Of a DNA stretch of 64,000 bases, positions 8,125-17,259 are shown piece after piece. The DNA lies in contig NZ_JBGKBE010000001.1 of assembly GCF_041358175.1 (NCBI RefSeq), positions 1 through 64,000 of the forward strand. The letters are read 5' to 3'. Under the pieces are notes generated by a model. It was not told the origin of the DNA and did not search any database. It was given only the letters and a program-made list of their open reading frames with translations. Source of the stretch: Muriicola sp041358175. Lineage in GTDB: Bacteria > Bacteroidota > Bacteroidia > Flavobacteriales > Flavobacteriaceae. A program made the translations under genes and the position numbers. The stretch's first letter is position 1, and each line of letters begins with the position of its first letter.

Positions 8125-8988
8125 ATGTCGGAAATAGAAAAACCACAAGGCCCAAAAATTGAACAAAAAGAAATTGCCCTGGGTAAGTTACGATTCGATT
8201 GTCTGGTGGCTGGGAATGAAAAGGACGATCTGGTGGTCCTGCTCCATGGCTTCCCCGAAACCTCATTCATGTGGCGATCACTTATAACGGATCTCTCCTC
8301 CGAAGGATTCTACTGCCTCGCGCCCAATATGCGAGGCTATAGCATCAATGCCTGTCCAAAAGGCAAGAAAAACTATCAGATTGAACTACTGGTTAAAGAT
8401 GTATTAGACTTGGCCAATGCCTTAGGAAAAAGTAAATTCCATTTAATTGCACATGACTGGGGCGCAGTCATAGGGTGGCAACTTGCCTATACGTTTTCGG
8501 ATAGCCTCATTAGTTATACGGCTCTTTCCGTTCCCCATTTAAAAGGATTCTACAAGGCGCTACAAACTGATAAAGACCAACAGTATCGAAGTCGGTACAT
8601 CAAAAAACTCGTCGTTCCGTTCATAGCAGAATACGCAATCAGGAAGAATGATTTTGAGGCGTTTAGAAAGCTTTGGAAATCCAGCACTAAAGAAGAACTC
8701 GATGATTATCTTTCTGTTTTTAGAAAGAGAAAAGTATTAACTGCGGCCTTGAATTACTACAGGGCCAATTTGGGAAAATCCAAGACCAAAGAAATTGGAG
8801 AAATAAGGGTTCCCACGCTTTTTATTTGGGGAAACAAGGACATGGCCATAGGTCGCTATGGGGTTTCAGAAGGTCATCAGTATTGCAAAGGCCCCTATAC
8901 CTTCCTCGAATTGGATGCGGGCCACTGGCTGATACAAACAAGGTATCCCGAAATTAAAGAGGCCGTTTTAAATCATTTAAATACATGA
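8125..8988 (+). CDS. Alpha/beta hydrolase, epoxide hydrolase-like
   Basis: A 287-residue cytosolic alpha/beta hydrolase of the epoxide hydrolase/haloalkane dehalogenase branch. LLHGFPETSFMW (about 39-50) supplies the oxyanion hole. HDWGAVIGW places an aspartate nucleophile at residue 111. WGNKDMAIG and DAGHWLIQ provide the acid and histidine, completing an Asp-His-Asp triad. A cap domain lies at about 135-215. An aspartate rather than serine nucleophile points to epoxides or haloalkanes, not esters. The exact substrate is unknown. It follows the zinc-ribbon gene by 10 bp, so may share its transcript. Confidence 0.85.
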   Translation: MSEIEKPQGPKIEQKEIALGKLRFDCLVAGNEKDDLVVLLHGFPETSFMWRSLITDLSSEGFYCLAPNMRGYSINACPKGKKNYQIELLVKDVLDLANALGKSKFHLIAHDWGAVIGWQLAYTFSDSLISYTALSVPHLKGFYKALQTDKDQQYRSRYIKKLVVPFIAEYAIRKNDFEAFRKLWKSSTKEELDDYLSVFRKRKVLTAALNYYRANLGKSKTKEIGEIRVPTLFIWGNKDMAIGRYGVSEGHQYCKGPYTFLELDAGHWLIQTRYPEIKEAVLNHLNT

Positions 8989-8993
8989 CCTTC

Positions 8994-9029
8994 ATCCGAT
9001 ATTAAATTCCGCTTTCGAAAGAATCGGAT
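8994..9029. repeat. 7-bp inverted repeat after the hydrolase gene
   Basis: ATCCGAT (8994-9000) and ATCGGAT (9023-9029) can pair, enclosing the small palindrome TTTCGAAA. The position 6 bp after the stop suits a transcript-end structure, but no T tract follows, so a terminator call would be weak. Confidence 0.35.
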
Positions 9030-9193
9030 TCATAGTATTATACTCCCATATTCCACAATATTTCTTATATTACCTACTCTTTTTCAATTACTTAGCCTTT
9101 TTTCTTAAGATTTTAGCCCTGATTGGATCACGTACTTGCTTGCCTGGAGACTCGTATTGTCTACACTTATGATATGACTTAACGAGTGCCTAA

Positions 9194-9805
9194 ATGAACC
9201 GACTAAATCACCTTACATACTTTTTATTGTTTGTACTATGTATCACAAACATCTCTTTATGTGCCCAGGAATACAGAATTTTCACAGTTTCTGACCAGAT
9301 GGTGGGATTGAATGTGGGTTATGGTAATCAAAGAATTGGCGGACTACAAATTGATTCGGAACACGACTATGAGGTTTTGATGTTACAGGGGCAGTATAAT
9401 TTTCAATTACTTGAAAAGAGAACCTGGAGCTTGGATTTCCTTCTATTGCCTCAATTCAGCTTTTCCAAATACAAACTCAATTTTCACGGTCCCAAAAACT
9501 ACGGTCATGAACTGGGCCTTAGTGGTGGTCTCCAATTCAGGAAATATATTGTAAAAAATAATTTGGATGCATATCTCCAACTGGCGTTTGGACCGCATTT
9601 TGTTTCCGGGGTTCCGGATAGACAAGATGCCGGCTTTATTTTTTCTGATTCTATAGCCATTGGAATTCTCTCAGGACTACTGGATAATCTGTTTCTCAAC
9701 CTAAAACTAGGACTTCGTCATATGAGTAATGCCCGTATAAAACCGAGGAATGGAGGGGTTGATAATGTGATCCTCAGCGCAGGATTATTGATTAAATTGA
9801 GATGA
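9194..9805 (+). CDS. Acyloxyacyl hydrolase, PagL-like lipid A 3-O-deacylase
   Basis: A 203-residue outer-membrane beta-barrel protein with a signal peptide (1-24, ending SLCAQ). The last third carries the PagL signature: RHMSNARIKPRNGG has the catalytic His176 and Ser178. PagL removes a 3-O-acyl chain from lipid A in the outer membrane. The position of the third catalytic residue (Glu140 in Pseudomonas PagL, 14 residues after His) is Asp190 here, a conservative change that could alter or preserve activity. Amphipathic strands and a final hydrophobic residue pair LR fit a barrel. It appears monocistronic. Confidence 0.8.
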   Translation: MNRLNHLTYFLLFVLCITNISLCAQEYRIFTVSDQMVGLNVGYGNQRIGGLQIDSEHDYEVLMLQGQYNFQLLEKRTWSLDFLLLPQFSFSKYKLNFHGPKNYGHELGLSGGLQFRKYIVKNNLDAYLQLAFGPHFVSGVPDRQDAGFIFSDSIAIGILSGLLDNLFLNLKLGLRHMSNARIKPRNGGVDNVILSAGLLIKLR

Positions 9806-10150
9806 ATGCTGCAGAGAATCCGGTGAAGAAAATATTCCTTTTAATCAAAAATATATTCACTTCCCCAGAATCGGAACAGACTGTTTACAACCCTTACACT
9901 AGTTCAGAATAATTTACTATTTACCCCTGATTTCTTCAGGAGAGTTTGTTCAAGCAATTAACTACTTCTACCCTACGGGTTTTATGGAATTCCTATGCAA
10001 TGCTGTTATCAATTAATACTATTCCAGCACCCTCTAACACAATTGTTGCACCCACTTTCCAATGACACAGAATTGTTATTTATTGAGTTAATATTTTATC
10101 TCCTATCTATTATTTAAAAGCAGTTTTGAGGAAACAAAAACCTCAATAAA
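9806..10150. other. Intergenic region, no gene seen
   Basis: A 345-bp AT-rich gap between the PagL-like gene and the TTHB210-like lipoprotein gene. A short GAGG/CCTC pair lies immediately before the downstream ATG. I see no convincing promoter, RNA or open frame. Confidence 0.4.
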
Positions 10151-10921
10151 ATGAAACCATCAAAAAAACTTTTAGTATTCGTAATGGCAGGATTATGCTT
10201 TTCCTGTGACAAAGACGAAAACCCAGTACAGAAACCTGTTCAAGTAACCGAGTTTATTGGCAGCAGGGTTCCTGTTGGAAATGGAGAAGCGTGGACTTAT
10301 ATTAGAACCGACACCAGCCAAAATCCTCTGGAGATTGGAGTACAATTTAATGCCAGTGCCCTTGTAAATCTGCCTTCCGGGAGTATGCATGCAGATGAGT
10401 TTGTACTGGACCTTCCATCTGAGATTTCCGTCGCTCCTTATGACCATGTCACTCTCGACTGGAATGAGCATGGCCATGAGCCAATGAATGTGTATGACCG
10501 ACCACACTTCGATATACACTTTTATTTGATGTCGATGGCAGAGAGAAATCTGATCAGTCCTACAGATAGTATTCAATTCAATGCGCCTTTAGCTGCAGAT
10601 TACCTGCCTCCAATGTATCTTGAAACTCCTGGTGGAGTACCGAGAATGGGCGCACATATTATTGATCTGCTCTCCCCTGAAATTGCAGGAACAGACATTT
10701 TCACCCATACCTTCATCTATGGTAAATACGATGCTCAGATAAATTTCCTGGAGCCTATGGTAACCAGGGAATTCCTGGATAGTAAGGCCTCCGTAGATCA
10801 GGAAATCAGGCAGCCGGCATCCTGGCAGCAAGCAGGATATTATCCGAAGCGATATACAATAAACTATGATGCCAGTACAGAGATATATAGTATCATTCTA
10901 AAGGAAATGACAAAATTTTAG
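10151..10921 (+). CDS. TTHB210-like (DUF5602) domain lipoprotein
   Basis: A 256-residue lipoprotein with lipobox GLCFSC (mature Cys19). The mature part resembles the TTHB210-like/DUF5602 fold found in secreted proteins: PVGNGEAWTYI near the start, then VTLDWNEHGHEP and YDRPHFDIHFYLM. These are His/Asp-rich segments that could bind a metal, followed by VPRMGAHIID and TFIYGKYDAQINFLEP. The role is not established. It sits directly upstream of a hybrid sensor kinase and a membrane cytochrome c, with 78 bp before the kinase gene. Confidence 0.7.
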   Translation: MKPSKKLLVFVMAGLCFSCDKDENPVQKPVQVTEFIGSRVPVGNGEAWTYIRTDTSQNPLEIGVQFNASALVNLPSGSMHADEFVLDLPSEISVAPYDHVTLDWNEHGHEPMNVYDRPHFDIHFYLMSMAERNLISPTDSIQFNAPLAADYLPPMYLETPGGVPRMGAHIIDLLSPEIAGTDIFTHTFIYGKYDAQINFLEPMVTREFLDSKASVDQEIRQPASWQQAGYYPKRYTINYDASTEIYSIILKEMTKF

Positions 10922-10938
10922 TACCTTATTTTTAGCGA

Positions 10939-10971
10939 GGGCCGTTGCCTGTTATCCCTGAGGTACGGCCC
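10939..10971. terminator. Hairpin between the lipoprotein and hybrid kinase genes
   Basis: GGGCCGT (10939-10945) pairs perfectly with ACGGCCC (10965-10971) across a 19-base loop. A-rich rather than T-rich sequence follows, so this may be an RNA-processing or attenuation structure instead of a classical terminator. Confidence 0.4.
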
Positions 10972-10999
10972 GAACTAAAATAACCTGACCAAGACAAAA

Positions 11000-13834
11000 A
11001 TGAGAGTTGCGAATACGTTTATACTCCTGCTTATATTCCTGCTGAGTCTTGCCACAAAGGCACAAGATCAGAAATATTATCAGCTGGATACGATTCATCC
11101 GGTTCACGATCTGAAACCTTATCTATTTGTACTTCCCGAAGAGGAAGGCAGCTATGAGGTAACCCAAATCCTCAGAGATACTTCCCTAGAGTTCAGACCC
11201 CGCGAAAACTTTCCTAAAAATCTTGACATTGGTACAACATATTGGGGTAAGATTGAGCTTGAAACTCAGCATGCACTAGTAGATTGGGAGTTGCACTTAG
11301 AAGATCCCAGACCCCGAGACATTGCATGGATTCGAAGTAATGGTAAAGTGGATGTTTATGCTGTCGTAAACGGGGAGCTGCTATACCATAAAAAGACTGG
11401 AGTTGGCTATCCCAAATCAGAGCGGGATATCCCTGAAAAATGGATCCTGAACAGGGTAAATTTAGATATCCCTGCCGAATCGAAAGTAACCCTGTACATA
11501 CGGGTTCAGGGAAACAGTTTCGGCTGGTTTCCTTATTTTAACCCCAGCCTGAGAAAACCGGCATTTCAAAACTACCATCCCTTATTTGCGTTTCATACTT
11601 CCTTCGACATTTTTGTTTTTGGGGTAACCTTTATCATTTTCCTGTACCATTTCCTGCAATTCCTCTACCTGCGTCAGCGTATCTTCTTTTGGTTTTCCCT
11701 TTGGCTGTTACTTTGCACACTTACTCAGGCCATGGCTATCGGCCTGGATGCAGAATACCTATTGGGCAATGCCCCCTCGCTCCGCTTTTCTGTCTGGCTA
11801 CTAATTCCCAATTCCATGCTTTTTACTTTCTGGTTCTTTGGACGGGAGTTTGCCAATACCCAAAGGAAATTCCCCCGATTAGATAAGGTTATATTGGCAC
11901 TGCCCATTATTATGATCATAGCTATAGTAGCGTCACTGTTAATGGCTGCTGTAGGAACACCTGCAGTAATGAACAAGAACATCTCCTTCCATTTTCAGTT
12001 CATTATCCTTTATTCATTCTTTGGTTTAATCCTTTCTGTTATCCTTGCCTTTCAAAGAGATAGGTTCGCACGATATTTTGGAATTGGAGCTATAATAGCT
12101 ACCTCTTTTACACTTTTAGGTGGACTTTGGTCCGAAGGCTATATAAGACTTTCATTTGCTCCATACACAGTGGGTATTTTGCTTCAGACCATCGCTTACT
12201 CTTTTGGAATTGCCTACAGGCAACAACAACTTACAATAACTGCACAGGAACAGCAACTCGCCATGCAGGAATCCAGAAATGAAATGAATAGAGTAAAAGA
12301 TCTGGCCGAAATAAAAACACGCTTTTTTACCAACCTCAGCCATGAATTCAGAACTCCCCTAACCCTGATTCTAGGACCTCTTAATAAGGCCGAAAGGAAT
12401 TCCCCTGAGGAGCCAAAAACTGCTCTTGAAAAGAAAGACTTTCACCTGCTAAAAAAGAATGCACTTAGATTACAAACTTTAGTTGACCAGCTTCTCGACC
12501 TTTCCAGACTGGAAGGGGGCCAGCTTCAGCTCCAGCTCGAACAGGGCAACCTGATTGGCTTTCTACGTACCCTGGTGTATTCATTTGAAAGCCTGGCAGA
12601 ACGGAAGAACATAAGCCTGAGTACCAGTTTTCCCGAAGATCTATCTCTGGCCTGGTATGATGCGGATAAATTGGAAAAAATTATAACCAATCTACTTTCC
12701 AATGCTTTTAAATACACCCCTATGGGCGGTGCAGTTTCCGTGTCTATTCAGAATGATAATAACTACCTTAAAATTGAAATTCGGGATACCGGGGAAGGGA
12801 TAGAAACCGATGAGTTGCACAAAATCTTCGAGCGGTTTTACCGGGTAGAAGGATCGGAAGAAAAGGGATCCGGCATCGGTTTGGCATTAACCAAGGAACT
12901 GGTAGACCTTCATAATGGTACGATCAGGGTTCAGAGCACCAAGGGTAAAGGCACGTCCTTTACGGTAAGACTCCCTATAGCCCTAAACCTCTTACCTGTT
13001 TCCGGAAACCAAAATCCAGTTAATAACGCGGAGGTTGAGTTAATACAAGAACCTCTTGAAACAAACCTTCTTGAATCTCCAAAACAAGATGATAAGCCTG
13101 TGGCTCTCGTAGTCGAAGACAATGAAGACCTGAGGTCTTACATCAAGGATATACTAGAAGATAGTTTCTCCTTGCTCTCGGCAAAGGATGGATTACAGGG
13201 GGAACGAATGGCCATTGAACATATACCTGATATCATCCTCAGTGATGTGATGATGCCCGGAAAAGATGGATATGAACTTTGCCATAGCCTTAAAAACAAT
13301 ACCAAGACCAGCCATATACCCATCATCATGCTTACTGCCAAAGTTGGCCAGCTCAACAAACTTGAGGGTCTTACCCAGGGTGCGGATGCCTATATAACCA
13401 AACCCTTTGATGAAAAAGAGTTACTTCTTCAAATGAGGAATCTAATCGAGTCGCGAAAAAAGATCTGGGAGCATTTTAAGGCATCAGATTTATTGCTTAT
13501 CAAGGATTTGAAATTAACGTCTATGGATGATTCATTTCTGCACAAAGTTGTTGAGGCTATCAAAGGAAATCTGGATAATGAGGGTTTTTCCGTAGAAGAC
13601 CTCAGTCGGGAAGTCGGTTTTAGTCGATCACAGCTCCACAGAAAATTAAAAGCCCTGATCAACAAATCGGCTAACCAACTTATCACTGAAATTCGGTTAA
13701 ATGAGGCGCATCATATGCTCGAACATAAGGCGGGAACCGTTTCGGAAATTGCATACTCTGTGGGCTATTCCAATATGTCCTATTTCACAAAAAGCTTTAA
13801 GGATAAATTCGGGATTTTACCAAGTAAAGTTTAA
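11000..13834 (+). CDS. Hybrid sensor histidine kinase/response regulator, 7TM-DISM input and AraC output
   Basis: A 944-residue one-protein two-component system. A signal peptide (1-21) precedes a periplasmic 7TMR-DISM extracellular domain (about 30-190), seven membrane helices (about 200-410), and a dimerisation/phosphoacceptor domain with His448 in NLSHEFRTPLT. The HATPase domain has the N box NLLSNAFKYTP and G boxes DTGEGI and GSGIGLAL. A receiver domain (about 700-820) has Asp749 in ILSDVMMPGKDG, and a C-terminal AraC-type HTH spans about 840-944. It differs from SusR-type HTCS proteins in having 7TM-DISM sensing rather than Reg_prop/Y_Y_Y. The likely targets are adjacent genes, perhaps the cytochrome c downstream, but the ligand is unknown. 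Confidence 0.92.
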   Translation: MRVANTFILLLIFLLSLATKAQDQKYYQLDTIHPVHDLKPYLFVLPEEEGSYEVTQILRDTSLEFRPRENFPKNLDIGTTYWGKIELETQHALVDWELHLEDPRPRDIAWIRSNGKVDVYAVVNGELLYHKKTGVGYPKSERDIPEKWILNRVNLDIPAESKVTLYIRVQGNSFGWFPYFNPSLRKPAFQNYHPLFAFHTSFDIFVFGVTFIIFLYHFLQFLYLRQRIFFWFSLWLLLCTLTQAMAIGLDAEYLLGNAPSLRFSVWLLIPNSMLFTFWFFGREFANTQRKFPRLDKVILALPIIMIIAIVASLLMAAVGTPAVMNKNISFHFQFIILYSFFGLILSVILAFQRDRFARYFGIGAIIATSFTLLGGLWSEGYIRLSFAPYTVGILLQTIAYSFGIAYRQQQLTITAQEQQLAMQESRNEMNRVKDLAEIKTRFFTNLSHEFRTPLTLILGPLNKAERNSPEEPKTALEKKDFHLLKKNALRLQTLVDQLLDLSRLEGGQLQLQLEQGNLIGFLRTLVYSFESLAERKNISLSTSFPEDLSLAWYDADKLEKIITNLLSNAFKYTPMGGAVSVSIQNDNNYLKIEIRDTGEGIETDELHKIFERFYRVEGSEEKGSGIGLALTKELVDLHNGTIRVQSTKGKGTSFTVRLPIALNLLPVSGNQNPVNNAEVELIQEPLETNLLESPKQDDKPVALVVEDNEDLRSYIKDILEDSFSLLSAKDGLQGERMAIEHIPDIILSDVMMPGKDGYELCHSLKNNTKTSHIPIIMLTAKVGQLNKLEGLTQGADAYITKPFDEKELLLQMRNLIESRKKIWEHFKASDLLLIKDLKLTSMDDSFLHKVVEAIKGNLDNEGFSVEDLSREVGFSRSQLHRKLKALINKSANQLITEIRLNEAHHMLEHKAGTVSEIAYSVGYSNMSYFTKSFKDKFGILPSKV

Positions 13835-13878
13835 ACCGTTAATCACACTTGCAACAACCATATAAATCAAACTAAAAA

Positions 13879-14835
13879 ATGAAAAGAATATTAAAGTATT
13901 TCGGTATGACCATGGGAATCCTCATTTTGGTTCTGATCGCTATTGGCCTCTATATCGGTGCCAATGATATTCCCACCTATGAAATTGAGAAAATTGAATT
14001 TGCTGCGGTAACTACCCCTGAGGCCCTAGAGCGCGGTAAAAAGCTAACCACTATGTTATGTGCCAACTGTCATATGAATAAAAGCACAGGAAAGCTAACA
14101 GGTACAAGAATGCTGGATGCCCCGCCGGAATTTGGGGAAATCTACTCCCAGAACATCACCCAGGACGAAAATGCAGGTATTGGCAACTGGACGGATGCCG
14201 AATTGCTATACCTCTTGCGAACTGGAATTAAAAAAGACGGACAATACAGTCCGCCTTATATGGCCAAACTCCCTGTGATGGCAGACGAGGACCTGAATGC
14301 TATTATCGCTTTTTTAAGGTCGGATGATCCATTGGTAAACCCTGATCCTACTCCTGATACCCCGTCAAAACCATCCTTTCTCACTAAAATGCTGAGTCGT
14401 CTGGAATGGAAACCCCTACCAATGCCTGTTAAGAGCATTTCTTTACCTGATTCAACCAATACAATAGCCGTGGGTAAATACCTCGCCCATAACCTCGATT
14501 GCTTTTCCTGTCACTCTGCAGATTTTAAGACGAATAATTTTCTACAACCAGAACTAAGTGAAGGCTATTTTGCTGGAGGGAACAAACCCCTTGATTTCGA
14601 AGGCCGTGTTAAACTAACTGCCAACCTGACCCCTGATGATGAAACCGGAATCGGAAAATGGACAAAGGAACAATTTATCCTGGCAGTAAAGTACGGGCAA
14701 ATTGAAGGGGAACCAGCCCTGAGTTATCCTATGATGCCCTACACCCAGCTTACGGAAAAGGAGGCCGGGGCAATCTATGAATACCTTCAAACGCTTGATC
14801 CGGTTAAAAACAAAGTGGAACGATCGCTTTACTAA
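13879..14835 (+). CDS. Membrane-anchored diheme cytochrome c
   Basis: A 318-residue protein with an uncleaved N-terminal anchor (about 9-27) and two cytochrome c domains, each with a CxxCH haem site: CANCH at 61-65 and CFSCH at 208-212. Later methionines (for example in YPMMPY) are candidate distal ligands. The layout resembles diheme c subunits of alcohol or sugar dehydrogenases. No dehydrogenase partner is adjacent, so its electron donor is unknown. It begins 44 bp after the hybrid kinase gene and could be co-transcribed with it. Confidence 0.88.
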   Translation: MKRILKYFGMTMGILILVLIAIGLYIGANDIPTYEIEKIEFAAVTTPEALERGKKLTTMLCANCHMNKSTGKLTGTRMLDAPPEFGEIYSQNITQDENAGIGNWTDAELLYLLRTGIKKDGQYSPPYMAKLPVMADEDLNAIIAFLRSDDPLVNPDPTPDTPSKPSFLTKMLSRLEWKPLPMPVKSISLPDSTNTIAVGKYLAHNLDCFSCHSADFKTNNFLQPELSEGYFAGGNKPLDFEGRVKLTANLTPDDETGIGKWTKEQFILAVKYGQIEGEPALSYPMMPYTQLTEKEAGAIYEYLQTLDPVKNKVERSLY

Positions 14836-14842
14836 TTGAAAG

Positions 14843-14873
14843 TAAAAGCCCTCTTCAAGAGAGGGGTTTTATA
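14843..14873. terminator. Bidirectional intrinsic terminator
   Basis: CCCTCT (14849-14854) pairs with AGAGGG (14860-14865) around a 5-base loop. It is flanked by an A run on the left and GTTTTAT on the right, so it can stop transcription from both convergent genes (cytochrome c and the minus-strand gene at 14875). Confidence 0.75.
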
Positions 14874-14874
14874 T

Positions 14875-15579
14875 TTACCACGTGCCTAGCATAACACGGG
14901 TTCCTGATCTGACCAGATCAGCACCCCCATTGGTTTCTCTAAAAGTATTCCAGGCCTTGTCTCTTGTCTTTTTTTCAGACTCCGTCAGGACTGCACTGGA
15001 GCCTCCCATGGCGCTTTTAAAATCCTTGTGACCAGTTATTATCCAATGTGAGCCACCATCAGGTCCTACGCCTGTAGTAAATGCACCATACATATTCATC
15101 CATCCTCTCCGAACAGCCGAGGATTGGTATTTTTCATAGGCCGATCTGAATGCATTTGAATTTTCAACCTGTACGATATAATAATTCTGAACAGGATAGG
15201 AGGCCTCCATATCCCCCCAGCTGGCCAGTCGCCTCCCCATGGATGAACTAAAACCATCCTTGATATGCTGGTTGATCTGAGTCATAAATAACATCCACTC
15301 TGCTCCCCCATCATTAGAATACTGATTTCCCATGGCATCAAGAGAACCGGAAAAGACAATCATATGGGTGAAATTATTCCCCGGATCATTAAAATGGTTT
15401 TCCCACAGAGACACAGTAACCCCTTCTGTTTTATGTGCGGTGAAATAGTCGGAAATCAATTTTACAACCGTATTTTGCTGGGAGGGTTCCACAATAAAAT
15501 TATAAGAAGTAAAATACGCCTCCTGAGCACTGACGTGAATGGTAGCGAATAGAATAATAAGTATTGATAGCTTTTTCAT
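14875..15579 (-). CDS. Hypothetical secreted protein, possibly two ferredoxin-like repeats
   Basis: A 234-residue protein with a signal peptide (1-18, ending IHVSAQ). The mature part seems to contain two similar halves, YFTSYNFIVEP...FTHMIVFSG and NYYIVQVEN...SHWIITGHKD. This is the beta-strand pattern of dimeric alpha/beta-barrel (ferredoxin-like) domains. No catalytic motif is recognised. It is divergent from pabB and convergent with the cytochrome gene. Confidence 0.65.
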   Translation of the reverse strand: MKKLSILIILFATIHVSAQEAYFTSYNFIVEPSQQNTVVKLISDYFTAHKTEGVTVSLWENHFNDPGNNFTHMIVFSGSLDAMGNQYSNDGGAEWMLFMTQINQHIKDGFSSSMGRRLASWGDMEASYPVQNYYIVQVENSNAFRSAYEKYQSSAVRRGWMNMYGAFTTGVGPDGGSHWIITGHKDFKSAMGGSSAVLTESEKKTRDKAWNTFRETNGGADLVRSGTRVMLGTW

Positions 15580-15713
15580 TTTAAGGGTGGTTTTGGTTAT
15601 TACCCTAATTTACTGAATTTAAAAGAATTATTTGTTCTTCGCCATCAATATTTGACAACTCATCCTCTAACCTTAGATTGCTTTTCTTTTCTTTGTGAAT
15701 TCAAATTGTGCTG

Positions 15714-16670
15714 ATGAAATCAATATGGGAAAAGATGAATGCCTGGGGGAAGGAAGGCATTCCTTTTTTATTTATAATCGATTTTGAACAAATACATCCT
15801 TTGGCCTGGACGCTCGACAGGCTTCCCAGGGAGGTGTTGTTCGACTTTAATGGAAGATCGAATACAAAACGGATTGATTTTCCGGCCTCAGAAATTTTTG
15901 ACTTTCAAAAACATCCTATATCCATTGAAGCCTACGAGCAAAAATTTTCAGCTGTTCAGAAGGAACTCAGACTAGGCAATAGTTATCTTCTCAACCTGAC
16001 GGTTTCTACTCCTGTTCAAACGAATACAGACCTAAAAACCGTATTCTACAGATCGAGATCAAAATACGCCGTTTACCTCGAAAATGAGTTTGTTAGTTTC
16101 AGTCCGGAGACTTTTATAAAAATTGATGACGGATATATTTACACCTATCCCATGAAAGGCACCATCAACGCGGATATTCCACAAGCGAAACAACTTATTC
16201 TGGCTGATGCCAAGGAAGCCGCGGAACACGCAACTATCGTTGACCTGATGAGAAATGATCTCAGCAAAGTTGCAAGAAGTGTGGAGGTTACTAAATACAG
16301 ATATTACGAAGTACTTCGATCTGAAGGAAAGGAGATCGGGCAGGTGAGTTCTGAAATACGTGGTAAACTCTTGCCTGAATTCAGGACTGCCATAGGCGAT
16401 CTTTTGCGGGAGATGCTTCCAGCAGGCTCCATTTCGGGCGCGCCTAAACCAAAAACCTGCGAGCTAATCCAGGAAATTGAAGGATTACCCAGGGGATATT
16501 ATACAGGTGTAGCGGGTATCTTTGACGGCAAAGCCCTGGATAGTTGTGTACTTATACGCTATATTGATCAGAATGGAATGTTTAAAAGTGGCGGAGGGAT
16601 TACGGCCCAGAGTACGTTAGAAAGTGAATACCAGGAAATGATAGACAAAGTATATGTACCGGTTTATTGA
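15714..16670 (+). CDS. pabB: Aminodeoxychorismate synthase component I family protein
   Basis: A 318-residue chorismate-binding enzyme that aminates chorismate to 4-amino-4-deoxychorismate for folate synthesis. Visible motifs are YPMKGTI, with the PabB-type lysine; VDLMRNDLSKVA; and AGSISGAPKPKTCE, which contributes to the active site. It is shorter than E. coli PabB (about 450 residues) because the N-terminal domain is reduced, which is typical for Bacteroidota. ATG at 15714 is preferred to GTG at 15708. It overlaps the lyase gene by 17 bp. No glutamine amidotransferase subunit (pabA) is adjacent, so that subunit would have to come from elsewhere. Confidence 0.88.
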   Translation: MKSIWEKMNAWGKEGIPFLFIIDFEQIHPLAWTLDRLPREVLFDFNGRSNTKRIDFPASEIFDFQKHPISIEAYEQKFSAVQKELRLGNSYLLNLTVSTPVQTNTDLKTVFYRSRSKYAVYLENEFVSFSPETFIKIDDGYIYTYPMKGTINADIPQAKQLILADAKEAAEHATIVDLMRNDLSKVARSVEVTKYRYYEVLRSEGKEIGQVSSEIRGKLLPEFRTAIGDLLREMLPAGSISGAPKPKTCELIQEIEGLPRGYYTGVAGIFDGKALDSCVLIRYIDQNGMFKSGGGITAQSTLESEYQEMIDKVYVPVY

Positions 16671-17259
16671 GTCCATCCGCCTGGAAAATGGCAAGTTTCC
16701 TCTGTTAGAAGAGCATCAACTTCGTTTGAACAAAACCTTTAATCATTTTGGCCACTTTAATCCTTTCCTGCTGGATGAAATCATCTCCGTACCGGAAGAA
16801 TATCTGAATGACCTTTTTAAATGCAGGGTTGTTTACGATTTGCAAGGAAAAGTTTCAGTAGAATTTGTCCCTTATCATATTAAAAAGCTAAGCACTTTCA
16901 GTCTTGTAGACATTGGATCTGCCGACTACCCCTACAAGTTTGAGGACAGGCAATGGATCATGGATCTATTACACAATTCGGAAGGGGATGAAATAATCAT
17001 GTGCAGAAATGGAGAAATTACTGATTCCTCCTATGCAAATCTGGTTTTCTTTGACGGCAACCAATGGGTAACACCTAAACACCCGCTGTTACAAGGAACA
17101 CAAAGAGCGCGGTTGTTAAAAGCGAACCTTATCAAAGAAAGGATTATCAGGGAGAGAGATATATTCAAATTCCAAAAGTTCAAATGCATCAATGCGATGA
17201 TCAGCTGGGAAGAAGCTCCTGAATATCAAATTGAGCAAATCAAAAGGATTATTTCCTAG
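16654..17259 (+). CDS. pabC: Aminotransferase class IV, probable 4-amino-4-deoxychorismate lyase
   Basis: A 201-residue fold-type IV PLP enzyme that should release pyruvate from aminodeoxychorismate to give p-aminobenzoate. EITDSSYANLVFF and the spaced TPKHPLLQGTQRARLL are the class IV cofactor-phosphate and active-site segments. It is smaller than average (270-290 residues), as usual in this phylum. The overlap with pabB supports the assignment. Its stop overlaps the stop of the GH32 gene on the other strand. Confidence 0.82.
   Translation: MYRFIESIRLENGKFPLLEEHQLRLNKTFNHFGHFNPFLLDEIISVPEEYLNDLFKCRVVYDLQGKVSVEFVPYHIKKLSTFSLVDIGSADYPYKFEDRQWIMDLLHNSEGDEIIMCRNGEITDSSYANLVFFDGNQWVTPKHPLLQGTQRARLLKANLIKERIIRERDIFKFQKFKCINAMISWEEAPEYQIEQIKRIIS

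Noticed and set aside
10193..10576. A 127-codon open frame on the minus strand
   Set aside because: It lies antisense to the TTHB210-like lipoprotein gene, which has a clear lipobox and family motifs.
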